A stretch of 64,000 bases of DNA from UBA12191 sp964422295 (GCA_964422295.1 CAYRAM010000011.1:1-64000); one strand, 5' to 3'. Shown: positions 33,237-42,905, counted from the first letter of the stretch. Translations and numbers: made by a program. The notes: generated by a model not told the origin, from the sequence alone.

Positions 33237-35750
33237 TTACTGGCAGATATTGGCCTGAGCACAATCCAGCAGATCGAAACTCGGATCCGATGCGCAGTTC
33301 GGGTATGGCGCAGCGGGTGCGGGGCCATTGGCGAAGAGGTACTGCAGTACATTGATCGGGTCGGAAACATCCAATTGGCCGTCATCGTTCCAGTCGGAAG
33401 CGTCTTCGCAAGGGATCGGTGCGCCGGTGAAAATGCCGTCGAGAAGTTCGATGGCATCGCCCACATCCAGCATTCCATCCATGTTGACATCTCCACGCAG
33501 GAAGTATGCAAGGGTTCCCGGTGTCAGGCCCTGGCGAACGAAGCATGCCGTAGACTTCAATTCCATGCCCAGGTAGTACGGGGTCAGGAGATAGAGGGTC
33601 GTATTTGGACGGAAGGTGTTGTACTCGAAGGTGGTCTGGCTGCCAGGAACCACAAAGGTTTCCACGCCCATGATCCCACCGTTGTCGACTTCAAGAATGT
33701 AAGTCGAAACATCCGTCGTCGGGGTCCAATTGATGATGATTTTTCCATCCTGTTCGAAGCAGATCATGTCTGTAATCGGGTCAGGGTTCCCACTGGTCCC
33801 ACCGAGCGGGCCGGTCGTGGCAGCGGGTGCTCCGGAGCCAGTTTCAAGGAATCCTTTGACAGGAGGGTGATTGATTGCAGCGCGACCAGCGGCTCCAACC
33901 ATGGGAAGAAGGATCAAATCGTCGGTCGCTTCACCGGGATTCACATTGCCCTCGGCGACCGCTTGGTCCGTACCGATGTGGCCATTCGGAAGGAACAACT
34001 CCGGATGATCGAAGGGGGCCATCTCCCAGCGAACGCGTTCGTCGGTCAGTGCCTTCAAGAATGCAACCATGGCTTCCTGGCGTGGAAGCTTACCGTCCAA
34101 CTTGCCGATGGGATTGATGTACTTCTGCACAGCATTTGGATCCATGTGGGTGAAATCTCCACCCCGGGTGTAAAACTGAACCACTTGCAATAGTGTTGCT
34201 TGGCTGCCGTTGTGCATGAACGGCCCGGTGAGCTCAACGTTTCTCAGCGTTGGAGTTTTGAACGCACCAATGTTCTTGTTGGTTCCTGAGATGATTTCGT
34301 TCGAATTGACAGGTCCGGGAAGCGCGCTGGTCATTCCCGAGTGGAAGAGGGAGGACCAGGTTTGATCGCCCACTGCGGCGCGACCGATGTCTTCCCCACT
34401 CGGACGAACTCCGATATTGAAGAATCCTTTGTCTCCGAATCCATCAGAGCCGTTGGTTTCAACAGTGACGACGGGACCAATCCCGACATCGGTGTCAGTG
34501 TTGAGTTCACCCCATGTTGCTGAAGACAGCAGTGGACCCGAGTGGCATTTGGAGCACTTGGTGCCCCCACTGTAGAAGGCGTCCATGCCATTTTCTTCCT
34601 CAGGAGTGAGGGCGTTTTCGTTTCCTGCAAGATACTCATCGAAACGAGTCTGATGTGAAACAAGAGTGGATTCGTAGGAGAGGACGGCGAGTCCCCAAAT
34701 CATTGAGAAGTTCTGTTCCATCAGCGTGAACTGATCGGGGCCATCCGGGGTTCCGTTGCCGATGTGTGCGCCATTTCTGTCGAAGAGAGCATCCGAATTC
34801 CAGTATTCGGGGCGAATCGCGTTTTGGATCATTTCGACGTAACTGATGTCGAGCCCCTTGCCATCTCCTGCGGGGACCGCATAGCCACCAAGCCTGCTGT
34901 CTGTGGGAGAGACCTGTTGACGGCTCAAAGGCATCACGTTGCACATCTTTTTACCCAAGTCAGGCCAACTACGACCTGTGCCGGACATCTCGACTCCGCT
35001 CACCGGAGGACCGATCGATTGGGAAGCGAGAGCGGCGCGATCCATAGTCATTCCGCAAGGGATGATGCTTCCGTCGGCATCCACCTTGCGGATCATCGCA
35101 TTGGGGTTGCCGTTGCCGCTGGGGTCTACACCGTTGAATTCAGAACGGGCGCGACCATCCCAAAAGGCGTCGACGTAGAAGATGGAGTTGACCGCATGGG
35201 GTGCATTTCTTCCCGTCGTCTGGCGGGTATTGACCCCCAGGACGTTGTGGGTGGTATCGGGAATTCCTGAGCAATCGTCTTCCTCATCCGCATCACCATC
35301 GAGGCCCATGGCGACGCCATTGAAGACCTGCTTATGGATTCCTTGAGAACCGACCACTTCTTGCGAGTCCCAGAGAACCTGAGAAAGGGCATCATCCGGA
35401 TCCGCCAACTTTCTGAGAGGAAAGTCTGAGTGAATCAACGAGTGGTTGGGACCGAGCCTTTGGAATACTCCGCCTGCCCCGGGATGACCCTGGTTTTTGT
35501 TACGGGTGTCTGCACCCCCCGAATAGTGGCAGGTGGCGCAGGCGGTCATGCCGTCGGACCCGGCCTGCATATCCCAGAAGAGAGCTTTGCCCAACTCGAT
35601 GGCACGATCTGAATTGAGGACAAACTCAGAGAGGTTGGAAGGCAGCGGAGTGGTGGAGATATTCAGAGGACCAAAGTCCTGTCCCTTCACCGGAGTCCCT
35701 GCCAAGAGGAGAACCCATAAGATCGTTCCCGCAAAATAAGCGATTCGCAT
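33237..35750 (-). CDS. Diheme cytochrome c peroxidase (MauG/CcpA family) with C-terminal dockerin-like repeats
   Basis: Start at ATG 35748-35750, preceded by GGGGTGGTG; five more codons are open upstream. Signal peptide about 1-23. Two heme sites, CATCH (about 72) and CSKCH (about 395), define a diheme peroxidase, and FKTPTLRNVELTGPFMHNGS is the conserved C-domain motif. The spacing between the hemes is much longer than in E. coli CcpA, with a large insertion holding Cys residues. From about residue 665 there is a fibronectin-like beta domain (IINWTPTTDVSTYILEVDNG), then two EF-hand-like calcium loops of dockerin type: RGDVNMDGMLDVGDAIELL and DWNDDGQLDVSDPINVLQYL. 837 aa. Probably exported, with the dockerin part for surface attachment or folding; no cohesin is seen here. 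Downstream terminator at 33187-33211. Confidence 0.88.
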   Translation of the reverse strand: MRIAYFAGTILWVLLLAGTPVKGQDFGPLNISTTPLPSNLSEFVLNSDRAIELGKALFWDMQAGSDGMTACATCHYSGGADTRNKNQGHPGAGGVFQRLGPNHSLIHSDFPLRKLADPDDALSQVLWDSQEVVGSQGIHKQVFNGVAMGLDGDADEEDDCSGIPDTTHNVLGVNTRQTTGRNAPHAVNSIFYVDAFWDGRARSEFNGVDPSGNGNPNAMIRKVDADGSIIPCGMTMDRAALASQSIGPPVSGVEMSGTGRSWPDLGKKMCNVMPLSRQQVSPTDSRLGGYAVPAGDGKGLDISYVEMIQNAIRPEYWNSDALFDRNGAHIGNGTPDGPDQFTLMEQNFSMIWGLAVLSYESTLVSHQTRFDEYLAGNENALTPEEENGMDAFYSGGTKCSKCHSGPLLSSATWGELNTDTDVGIGPVVTVETNGSDGFGDKGFFNIGVRPSGEDIGRAAVGDQTWSSLFHSGMTSALPGPVNSNEIISGTNKNIGAFKTPTLRNVELTGPFMHNGSQATLLQVVQFYTRGGDFTHMDPNAVQKYINPIGKLDGKLPRQEAMVAFLKALTDERVRWEMAPFDHPELFLPNGHIGTDQAVAEGNVNPGEATDDLILLPMVGAAGRAAINHPPVKGFLETGSGAPAATTGPLGGTSGNPDPITDMICFEQDGKIIINWTPTTDVSTYILEVDNGGIMGVETFVVPGSQTTFEYNTFRPNTTLYLLTPYYLGMELKSTACFVRQGLTPGTLAYFLRGDVNMDGMLDVGDAIELLDGIFTGAPIPCEDASDWNDDGQLDVSDPINVLQYLFANGPAPAAPYPNCASDPSFDLLDCAQANICQ

Positions 35751-35775
35751 TTCACACCACCCCATTCACTGGCGA

Positions 35776-35802
35776 ACAATCCTCTTTTGTAATGAGGATT
35801 GT
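35776..35802 (-). promoter_or_regulatory. Inverted repeat upstream of the diheme peroxidase
   Basis: Perfect 9-bp inverted repeat (acaatcctc / gaggattgt) with a 9-base A/T-rich centre, ending 25 bp before the chosen start codon. It could be an operator or a leader hairpin close to the ribosome binding site. No T-run suits a terminator. Function inferred only from position. Confidence 0.45.
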
Positions 35803-36413
35803 CCACAGCCACGTGGATCAAAGAGAGAGATTGTTAACTACTTTGTGTGCATTCCCGCTGGCACAATCAAATAGCTCTCTACTGGTCAATGATAGTATTA
35901 AAAGTAACTTGGAAGGGACTAATCCCTCCTCTACCTACGATTAGATAGTTAACAGGCGAATTGCGCAACTAGATTTGTTAGCATCGAAATATGATACAAA
36001 AGTCAGTTTGTTCAGTTTTGAATGGTTCATTGGGCAGAAGATCGTGCCAAATTTCCTTTCGCCGGACCCCGCTTGAGATCGATGGGGAGTCTCAAGGAGT
36101 TGAGCCAAAGACGACAACAACCCCCATCCGTCTTCGATGAGAGGAGAGGCGTTCGCCCTGCAAGGGCCCATCGGTCGATCCCGGGATCCACTCGATACAG
36201 CCTCAAACGATCCCCAGGATCAGAGCAAAAAAAAATTCGTGTGCCAACGTCCCAATTGGATCCCTTATGACCTGCTGACCCCTCGTTCCTTCAGCATCCG
36301 GCGTTCTGACTCACTGCTTCAGAGAGATGAAGATGTTGAGCAGTTCCATGCGATGACCGATGGAAAAACTCTCAGTAACTCATCGTCACTGATCGGGCAA
36401 ACCTCTTAGATCG
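35803..36413. other. Intergenic region without recognisable gene
   Basis: About 610 bases between the start of the peroxidase and the end of the peroxiredoxin, both on the minus strand. The part at 35820-36030 is clearly A/T-rich and probably holds the peroxidase promoter; TTGACC occurs on the minus strand near 35905 but without a good -10. Short open frames at 35941-36171 and 36022-36409 show no signal, domain or good start. An A-run (nine A) is at about 36227-36235. Confidence 0.5.
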
Positions 36414-36938
36414 TTACCCCGCGAATGCTTCTCCTTTGTTCCAGTTTGCCGGGCAAATCCCGCCGGAAACGTAGGCTTGGGTCATTCTCAGCATCTCTTC
36501 CGGACTTCTACCCACGCCGAGATCACTGACCGAATGCATACGAATTGTTCCCTCGGTATCGATCAGCACCATCGCCCTGTAAGCGACACCAAGATCCTCA
36601 CGGAGAACTCCGAAAGCATTGCAGAATTCATGGGATGTATCTGCGATGACCGGGTGGGTAATGGGAGTGGAGAAGGTCACTCCATCCTCAAACCATTTCT
36701 TGTGAGCGAGGAAAGAGTCTGCACTGGCACCGATGACTTCGACACCCTCAGATTCAAAGTCTGCGAGAAGATTTTGCATACCCTGAATCTCCGTAGGGCA
36801 AAGGCCGGAGAAATCGAAGGGGTACCAGTAAATCAGATGCCATTTCCCTGCGAAGTCTTCGTAAGAAAGAGCCTTGTTTTCGCCGTTATGATAGGCATTG
36901 GCTTGCCATTGAGGAGTTTTGGTGCCAACGGATGCCAT
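36414..36938 (-). CDS. Peroxiredoxin (AhpC/TSA, 2-Cys type)
   Basis: 174 aa thiol peroxidase. The peroxidatic Cys is in YPFDFSGLCPTEIQG (about residue 45), and a resolving Cys is in SGGICPANWNKGEAF near the C-terminus, as in typical 2-Cys Prx. Usual residues FTFVCPTE are replaced by FSGLCPTE. The start at ATG 36936-36938 has GAGAGG 6 bases upstream; the frame is open to 37034. It reduces H2O2 or alkyl hydroperoxides in the cytoplasm. It neighbours the diheme peroxidase on the same strand but 660 bases away, so they probably have separate promoters. Confidence 0.92.
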   Translation of the reverse strand: MASVGTKTPQWQANAYHNGENKALSYEDFAGKWHLIYWYPFDFSGLCPTEIQGMQNLLADFESEGVEVIGASADSFLAHKKWFEDGVTFSTPITHPVIADTSHEFCNAFGVLREDLGVAYRAMVLIDTEGTIRMHSVSDLGVGRSPEEMLRMTQAYVSGGICPANWNKGEAFAG

Positions 36939-37133
36939 GGGTGTCCTCTCAAATGTCCTGATCTCAGGAATTAATAAACCGGGGAACGCAACTTTCATGT
37001 ATCTCTGATAACCGATGATGTTCAATTCGTGCAAGATCAGTATCCGGAAATTTCAATGTGCATGGCTGGACAGTTTGCTGTGGTTCTTGACGGCAGTCAC
37101 GGTGGTGAATAGTTTTCCACTCTGGGGGGGCGA

Positions 37134-38660
37134 TTGAATAATTCGAAGAACTCTCAGAAAAGAGTGGATCGATCTGGCAGCGGAAACAGCACATTCGCTG
37201 CGATCGATCTAGGCTCAAACTCGTTCCACTTGATCGTTCAGAAGTCGTCTCCCCACGGATACATCACAATCGATCGTCTCAGGGAAAAAGTTCGGCTGGG
37301 TGAGGGTCTGCAGAATGATGGAACCATCAGGCCTGAGGTACGGCAAAGAGCTTGCGAGTGTCTGGATAGATTTCGCGAGCGCATCGGATCAGTAAGACAA
37401 GGGAACATTCGCGCAGTAGGAACTCAGACATTTCGCAAAGCGGAATCTGACAAGGCATCATTGACGGAGTTTGAAACTCGTTTGGGGTGTCCCATCGAGA
37501 TTGTTTCAGGAGTTGAAGAGGCGCGTCTCATTTGGTTGGGAGCCAGCCCCGCTATTTCTGAGGTCCAAGGCCAAGTGTTGCTCATCGACATTGGAGGAGG
37601 AAGCACAGAACTGGTACTCGGATCCAATGGGATTTCCGAGACGATGCACAGTCTCGAGGTGGGTTGCGTCCAGGTGATGAGAACCTTCTTTCCCGGAGGA
37701 GAACTCAACAGGAGGAATTTTCAGGCTGCCAAACTGGCAACAGAAATCGAATTGGAACCGGTTCTTGAGATTTTCAAAGGTACAGGCAATCCCGTCTGTG
37801 TTGGGACATCCGGCACGATATTGGCGATCTCCAAAATATTGGGATCGTGGGATAAAGATCGGCTGATCACCCAGAAGAAACTGCGAGAGTTGCGAAAAGA
37901 GGTGTTCCGTCACGATCATGTTCAGGAGTTGGAGTTTTCCCAGGTATCACAAGACCGAAAGAAAGTGCTTCCGGGAGGAATGTTGATCTTGGAGGTATTG
38001 ATGAAGCAATTGGGGATCTCATCTTTGGAGGCGATACCCGGTGGTCTCAGAGAGGGGATTATTGCTGATTTGGTGGGCAGGGATGAAGGCAATGACATCC
38101 GTGAGCAAACGATTCAAAGAAAGATGGTGACCTTTGGGGTCGATATACCTCAGGCGCAAAGGGTCAGCAAACTTGCCCAACGAATTCTGGATGGTGTTCA
38201 AGACTCTTGGAAATTGACCCACACAGCAATTCCGGATTGGATTCGCTGGTCAGCGTTATTGCATGAGGCAGGGCTGAGCATTGGACACGAGTCCTATCCG
38301 CGGCATGGAGAATATCTGATTCGCAACTCTGAATTGCCCGGCTTTTCTCATGTCGATCAGGACGTGATGGGTTATTTGATCCGATTTCAAAAGAAAAAAG
38401 TCTTCGAGCACAACTTCGATGGACTCGGTCCATTGAAAGCTGCGGATCAGCGCCGAATTCTGGTCATCGTGCGCTTGGCGGTGTTGCTGAACCGATCGAG
38501 AACAGTCTCCGCTATTCCTATGAAAATTGAATCAAAGCCCAACCAGATCAGTTTGATTTTCGCAGAAGATTGGTTGGGGAATCACCCATTGACCCAGGCA
38601 TTGTTGGAGCGTGAAAAGATGCTCTTCAGGGAGATGGGATTGACGATCGATATCAGGTAA
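37134..38660 (+). CDS. ppx: Exopolyphosphatase / pppGpp phosphatase family (Ppx/GppA)
   Basis: 508 aa of the ASKHA fold. Phosphate-1 motif AAIDLGSNSFHLIV at about residue 22; RAVGTQTFRKA near 93; phosphate-2 motif LLIDIGGGSTELVLG near 148. The C-terminal half (about 310-508) is an HD-like helical domain with HEAGLSIGH near 375, matching the long Ppx form. The start is a TTG at 37134 preceded by a GGGGGGG run. It releases phosphate from the ends of polyphosphate or hydrolyses pppGpp; the two activities cannot be told apart by sequence. It is convergent with ppk1 (8 bp apart), which favours the polyphosphate role. Confidence 0.88.
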   Translation: MNNSKNSQKRVDRSGSGNSTFAAIDLGSNSFHLIVQKSSPHGYITIDRLREKVRLGEGLQNDGTIRPEVRQRACECLDRFRERIGSVRQGNIRAVGTQTFRKAESDKASLTEFETRLGCPIEIVSGVEEARLIWLGASPAISEVQGQVLLIDIGGGSTELVLGSNGISETMHSLEVGCVQVMRTFFPGGELNRRNFQAAKLATEIELEPVLEIFKGTGNPVCVGTSGTILAISKILGSWDKDRLITQKKLRELRKEVFRHDHVQELEFSQVSQDRKKVLPGGMLILEVLMKQLGISSLEAIPGGLREGIIADLVGRDEGNDIREQTIQRKMVTFGVDIPQAQRVSKLAQRILDGVQDSWKLTHTAIPDWIRWSALLHEAGLSIGHESYPRHGEYLIRNSELPGFSHVDQDVMGYLIRFQKKKVFEHNFDGLGPLKAADQRRILVIVRLAVLLNRSRTVSAIPMKIESKPNQISLIFAEDWLGNHPLTQALLEREKMLFREMGLTIDIR

Positions 38661-38668
38661 GCGATGGC

Positions 38669-40953
38669 TTACTTAAAGCGGTACTTTTCCATGAGGGAGT
38701 TTTGTGCTGAGTGGCCGTCTCCACTGGAGATGACCCGTTGGTACTTTGAATTGGGGAGAAGATTCCAACTACCGGTTTCATCTGAAATGTAATTCAGGAT
38801 TCCCTCATCCATGATTCGGGATTTAAGTTTCTTGGAAGCGATTGGGAATACCAATTCGAGTCGCTTGAAGAAGTTCCTCGGCATCCAGTCTGCACTGGAT
38901 AGATAAACTTTGTTTTCTCCGGATGCGTGAAATGCAAAAATTCTCGGGTGCTCCAGGAAACGCCCCAGCACCGATTTGACACGAATATTCTCTGAGATTC
39001 CCGGAATGCCCGGTCGCAGCGAACACATACCACGAACGACTAAATCGATTTTCACTCCTGCCTGGGACGCACGGTAAAGAGCGGAGATCACCCCAGGTTC
39101 GATCAGTGAGTTCATGCGTGCTTTGATCCAGGCTTCTTTCCCTGCCAACGCATTGTCTGTTTCATCTTTGATCAATTTAAGAATCATCACATGAAGTTGA
39201 AATGGCGCTTGAATCAATGATTTCAACTTTCTCACTTTGCCCAAGCCAGTGATTTGGTGAAATACCTTGTGAACATCTTCTCCGATATCATCGTCGCTGG
39301 TCAGCAGGCCCATGTCAGTGTAGGCCTTGACGGTATCCTCGTGATAATTGCCAGTTCCAAGATGGCAGTAACGCTTGATCTTGCCCGACTCCCTGCGAAC
39401 GATCATCAGCATCTTTGCGTGCGCTTTGTATCCGAATATTCCGTACACAACGTTTGCTCCCACCTCTTGCAAGCGCGTCGCCAAATCGATATTGGCACTT
39501 TCATCAAAACGGGCTCGCAATTCGATCACGACCGTCACTTCCTTGCCCGATTTTGCCGCTTTGATGATGGCATTGACCAATTCGGAGTCTTTGGAGGTTC
39601 TGTAGAGAGCGACTTTGATCGCCAGCACATCAGGATCAGTGGAGGCTTCTTTCACCAGATCGATGACAGGATGAAAAGATTGGAAGGGATGATGGAGGAG
39701 GACATCCTTTTGTTTGAGAACAGAGAAGGATGACTTGTCGGTGCGGAGTTCAGTGGGGACGGAAGGGATGTACGATTCAAATTTCAGATCCGGTCTATCG
39801 ATGAGGTCGTATAGCATCGCCAACCGATGCAGATTTACCGGACCTGGACAACGGTACAGTTCCAGGGCTGACATCCCGAACTGATTGAGAAGAAAATCGA
39901 CCATTTCTTCAGAGCAGTTGTCAGCAACTTCGAGGCGAACGGTTTCACCGAATCTTCTTTGATCGAGTTTTCCCTTGAGCGCTTTCATAAGATCGACAAC
40001 TTCTTCTTCTTCCACCCAGAGGTCACTATTGCGCGTAACCCTGAATTGAAAGCAACCCTTGATTTCCATCCCCGGGAAAACCAAATCAAGATTGTCATGG
40101 ATCACTGAAGAGAGCAGGACAAACTCTTCCCGTGCGGTGGAGTCTTTTGGCAAGGCGATGACCCGTGGCAGCACTCTTGGCGCCTGAACGATGGCGATTC
40201 GACTGGTCCGGTGAAAGGCGTCTTTGCCCTTGAGGTCGATGATAAAATTCAGGCTCTTGTTGGAGATCTTCGGGAACGGATGAGCGGGATCGAGTCCTAT
40301 CGGAGTCAGCACCGGGAGTACTTGGTCTATGAAGTATTGACGAACCCATGCCTGTTGTTCAGGGGTCCAATCTTGACGTTTGAGAAGGAAAATCCCCTTC
40401 TCTTGCAACTCAGGAAGCAGATTTTCATTCAGCTCCCGGTACTGCTCTTCAACCAGAGACTTCGCTTTGTCGGAGAGGAGCGAATAAAGAAAAGGCGCCT
40501 GGATTCCGTCGGGGGACTTGAGTTCGACGTTGTAAGCCAAGTGCTCCTTGATCCCGGAAGCTCGAATTTCAAAGAATTCATCCAGGTTGGCGGTACAGAT
40601 GGTGAGAAAGCGGAGCCTCTCCAGCAATGGATAGGAGTCGTCCTTGGCCAAATCGAGTACCCGGCTGTTAAATTCCAAGAGCGACAGTTCCCGATTGATG
40701 TAGAGCTTGGGATCTTCCAGACGGGTATCTCCGCCGATCTGTTCAAATTGCTCAGGGGGATAGGAGGAGGGGTCAGGGGNNNNNNNNNNNNNNNNNNNNN
40801 NNNNNNNNNNNNNNNNNNNNNNNNNNNNNNNNNNNNNNNNNNNNNNNNNNNNNNNNNNNNNNNNNNNNNNNNNNNNNNNGTATCTCCGCCGATCTGTTCA
40901 AATTGCTCAGGGGGATAGGAGGAGGGGTCAGGGGTGTCGAACTCGGGATCCAT
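38669..40953 (-). CDS. ppk1: Polyphosphate kinase (PPK1), interrupted by assembly gap
   Basis: Makes polyphosphate reversibly from ATP. Landmarks: YINRELSLLEFNSRVLDLA at the N-terminus (Trp usual at the SL position), FGYKAHAKMLMIVRR with the autophosphorylated His, RYCHLGTGNYHEDTVKAYTD, and SSADWMPRNFFKRLELVFP at the end. A continuous frame from 40724 down is open to the stop at 38669. The 100 N at 40780-40879 split the N-terminus, but both sides carry the same 55 bases; removing one copy joins ATG 40951-40953 (MDPEFDTP) in frame to the rest, giving about 709 aa, a normal PPK1 length. Coordinates here include the N run and one extra repeat. Probable promoter at 41016-41044. Confidence 0.92.
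40725..40934. repeat. 55-bp exact repeat flanking a 100-N scaffold gap
   Basis: Bases 40725-40779 and 40880-40934 are identical over 55 bp, separated by exactly 100 N (40780-40879). The repeat lies inside ppk1 and keeps its frame when one copy and the N are removed. This is the pattern left when two contigs that overlap by one k-mer are scaffolded with a fixed gap. It is an assembly feature, not a biological repeat. Confidence 0.93.
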
Positions 40954-41015
40954 CAAATCATTCCTCGAAGCAAAGCTGCTCAACATGCCTGGGCGGCACA
41001 TTTCCGGGCTATTCT

Positions 41016-41044
41016 ATTATCGCTTCAAAGACCTGATCTGTCGA
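41016..41044 (-). promoter_or_regulatory. Sigma-70-like promoter upstream of ppk1
   Basis: On the minus strand TCGACA (41039-41044) is followed after exactly 17 bases by GATAAT (41016-41021): five of six matches to each consensus. It would start transcription about 55 bases before the ppk1 ATG. Seen directly in sequence; activity is inferred. Confidence 0.6.
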
Positions 41045-41111
41045 CCAACTACGGCACAAGTCGCCATCGAAGCGGAAAGATCTAAGCGGAAAGGATTTCC
41101 GTGCGAGGTCG

Positions 41112-41912
41112 TCAGTTGGAGTCCCGATAGGAGGAACCACTGCTTGCCACCAGGTATCTGCGCAAGCTGGCAGGGAGAAGTCCCAAAAAAGTGAGCAGGC
41201 AGCGATAGACTCCTCCAGGGATGCAATAAACGTTGCCTCGTTCACAAGCATCGAGTGCTTCTCTTGCCACCCTGTCCGATGCCAGCCACATGAAACCGGG
41301 GATTCCTGACATGCGTTCGCGTGTGCCGTTGACATCGTGGAACTCCGTCAACGTAAAACCGGGGCACAATGCGGTGACATTGACGCCACTGCCCTTGCAT
41401 TCGAGATGGAGGCATTCACTAAAGAGATTCAAGGCGGCTTTGACAGCACCGTAGAGAGTGTGTCCAGCGGTGCCGGGAATGAACCCGGCAAAGGAGGAAA
41501 CCTGGATGATCCGCCCTTTCCCTCTCTCTTTCATCCCCGGAAGGAGGCGGTGAGTCAATTCGCAGACTGAGATGAGCAGGACTTGCAGAAAGTCTTCCTG
41601 TTCCTGCCAGGTTCGTGAAAGGAACGCACCAGACAATCCGTAACCGGCATTGTTGACGAGAACTTCGACTTCGACCCCATCCGCAATGAGGCGGTCTACG
41701 AGGGGGGCGATCTCTTCTGACCGGGACAGATCGACGGTCTCAACGCGACAATCAACCCCGTGCTCAGTTCTCAGTTCATCGGCGAGTGATTCGAGGCGAT
41801 CGAGTCTGCGTGCGACGAGAATCAAATCGTGTCCACGGCAAGCCAGCTCCCGAGCGAAGCTGCTTCCGATTCCAGCGCTGGCACCGGTGATGAGGGCGAC
41901 GGGTCTACTCAT
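41112..41912 (-). CDS. Short-chain dehydrogenase/reductase (DltE-like)
   Basis: 266 aa classical SDR. TGASAGIGSSFA at the N-terminus binds the cofactor and is followed by an Arg pair (VARRLDRL) suggesting NADPH preference. NNAGYG near 88; catalytic Ser in IQVSSFAG and YGAVK near 156-160. The C-terminus has a hydrophobic stretch (CLLTFLGLLPASLRRYL) that may touch the membrane, as in fatty-acyl or sterol-type SDRs. It lies upstream of ppk1 on the same strand but with its own 158-bp spacer. Substrate not assigned. Confidence 0.88.
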   Translation of the reverse strand: MSRPVALITGASAGIGSSFARELACRGHDLILVARRLDRLESLADELRTEHGVDCRVETVDLSRSEEIAPLVDRLIADGVEVEVLVNNAGYGLSGAFLSRTWQEQEDFLQVLLISVCELTHRLLPGMKERGKGRIIQVSSFAGFIPGTAGHTLYGAVKAALNLFSECLHLECKGSGVNVTALCPGFTLTEFHDVNGTRERMSGIPGFMWLASDRVAREALDACERGNVYCIPGGVYRCLLTFLGLLPASLRRYLVASSGSSYRDSN

Positions 41913-42106
41913 GGAAACCCCATTTCAATGGCCATCAATTTCGACTGTGGCAAGGAGACCCGCCACCGATTCCGGACAACAGTTCTGGTCCATCGGGGTT
42001 CCGGATGGCAACTTACCTGCACAGGGCGACTGTCAATGGGTGGTTAAAACGGGATTACTTGCGAGTCAGGCCTCTGCGGGGAGTCCGAAGGGAATTGGTT
42101 TAACCG

Positions 42107-42676
42107 ATGCTGAGTGGAATCTACAGGCACCTCTTTGCATCCAACTTGCATCCGCTGGATCCTCCGGAAGCTTGGAGGATTGCCCGGGGATCCACATCCC
42201 GGCAGCGTTTCAGCGAGGTCCTTGTAAAATTGAAGATTCGAACCGCGATCGATTTGCGTCGGCCCGGGTCTTCCGATGCTGCCAAGGGAGAGATCGATTT
42301 TCCTGCACTGGGGGTGGAGTACCACAATGTCCACCTGAGGTCTTCCCGATTGCCCCGACCTGAAGCGGTGGCTCGCTATCTCCAATTGTTGAGAGAATCA
42401 CCGCGTCCGATCCTGCTTTACTGCAAACGTGGAAAAGACAAGACCGGCTTTGGCTCTGCCCTCTATCGCTATTACCACCTTGGCCACGATCTCGACAATT
42501 CGTGGAGAGAGTTGCGCAGAATCCCCTACGGTCATCGGGTCCGTGGTCACGAAGGTCCCCATGATTTCCGCAAGCTTCTCGAACGGGAAAAACCTGTGGA
42601 TCTGCGCCAGTGGGTCGAGGAAGAGTATCCGGCTCATTTCTGCGCACTGACAGGGGAGCCGGCAAGCCTGCCGTGA
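42107..42676 (+). CDS. Cys-phosphatase-fold protein with altered active site
   Basis: 189 aa resembling small dual-specificity/tyrosine phosphatases (Siw14- or DSP-like). Residues about 45-55 (IRTAIDLRRPG) match the conserved strand before the general-acid region, and the P-loop is ILLYCKRGKDKTGFGSALYR at about 104-123. A normal signature is H-C-x5-R; here the residue before Cys is Tyr and the residue six after it is Lys instead of Arg. The catalytic Arg is therefore replaced, which may weaken or change activity. Possibly a pseudophosphatase. No signal peptide. Start ATG 42107; divergent from the SDR. Confidence 0.68.
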   Translation: MLSGIYRHLFASNLHPLDPPEAWRIARGSTSRQRFSEVLVKLKIRTAIDLRRPGSSDAAKGEIDFPALGVEYHNVHLRSSRLPRPEAVARYLQLLRESPRPILLYCKRGKDKTGFGSALYRYYHLGHDLDNSWRELRRIPYGHRVRGHEGPHDFRKLLEREKPVDLRQWVEEEYPAHFCALTGEPASLP

Positions 42677-42701
42677 ATTAACCAGATCCTCCAAAGTAAA
42701 C

Positions 42702-42734
42702 CAGGGCCCCCAGACGTTGCGTCCGGGGACCCTG
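42702..42734 (+). terminator. Strong hairpin after the phosphatase-like gene
   Basis: 15-base arms (42702-42716 and 42720-42734) pair at 13 positions around a 3-base loop, 25 bp after the stop of the gene at 42107-42676. G/C-rich, but no T-run follows on the plus strand; a weak T-rich run lies beyond it on the minus strand. Possible terminator in either direction. Confidence 0.5.
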
Positions 42735-42905
42735 CGAGGAGGTGTGTGTCTTGTTCAACAAGGGTTGGGGGGGATCGCCAGCCCGCCTTCGGCGCCCCCC
42801 CGCCCCATATTCACAAATCCGAAGGCAGCAGAGGTCCGGACAGGGAATTTCAAAATATTTTCAAAATGGCGAGCTGGGGGTCGATGAGGGGGGACTGAAA
42901 TCAGC

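Noticed and set aside
33234..34193. Plus-strand frame of 319 codons opposite the diheme peroxidase
   Set aside because: Antisense to a gene with two heme motifs and dockerin loops; low-quality composition.
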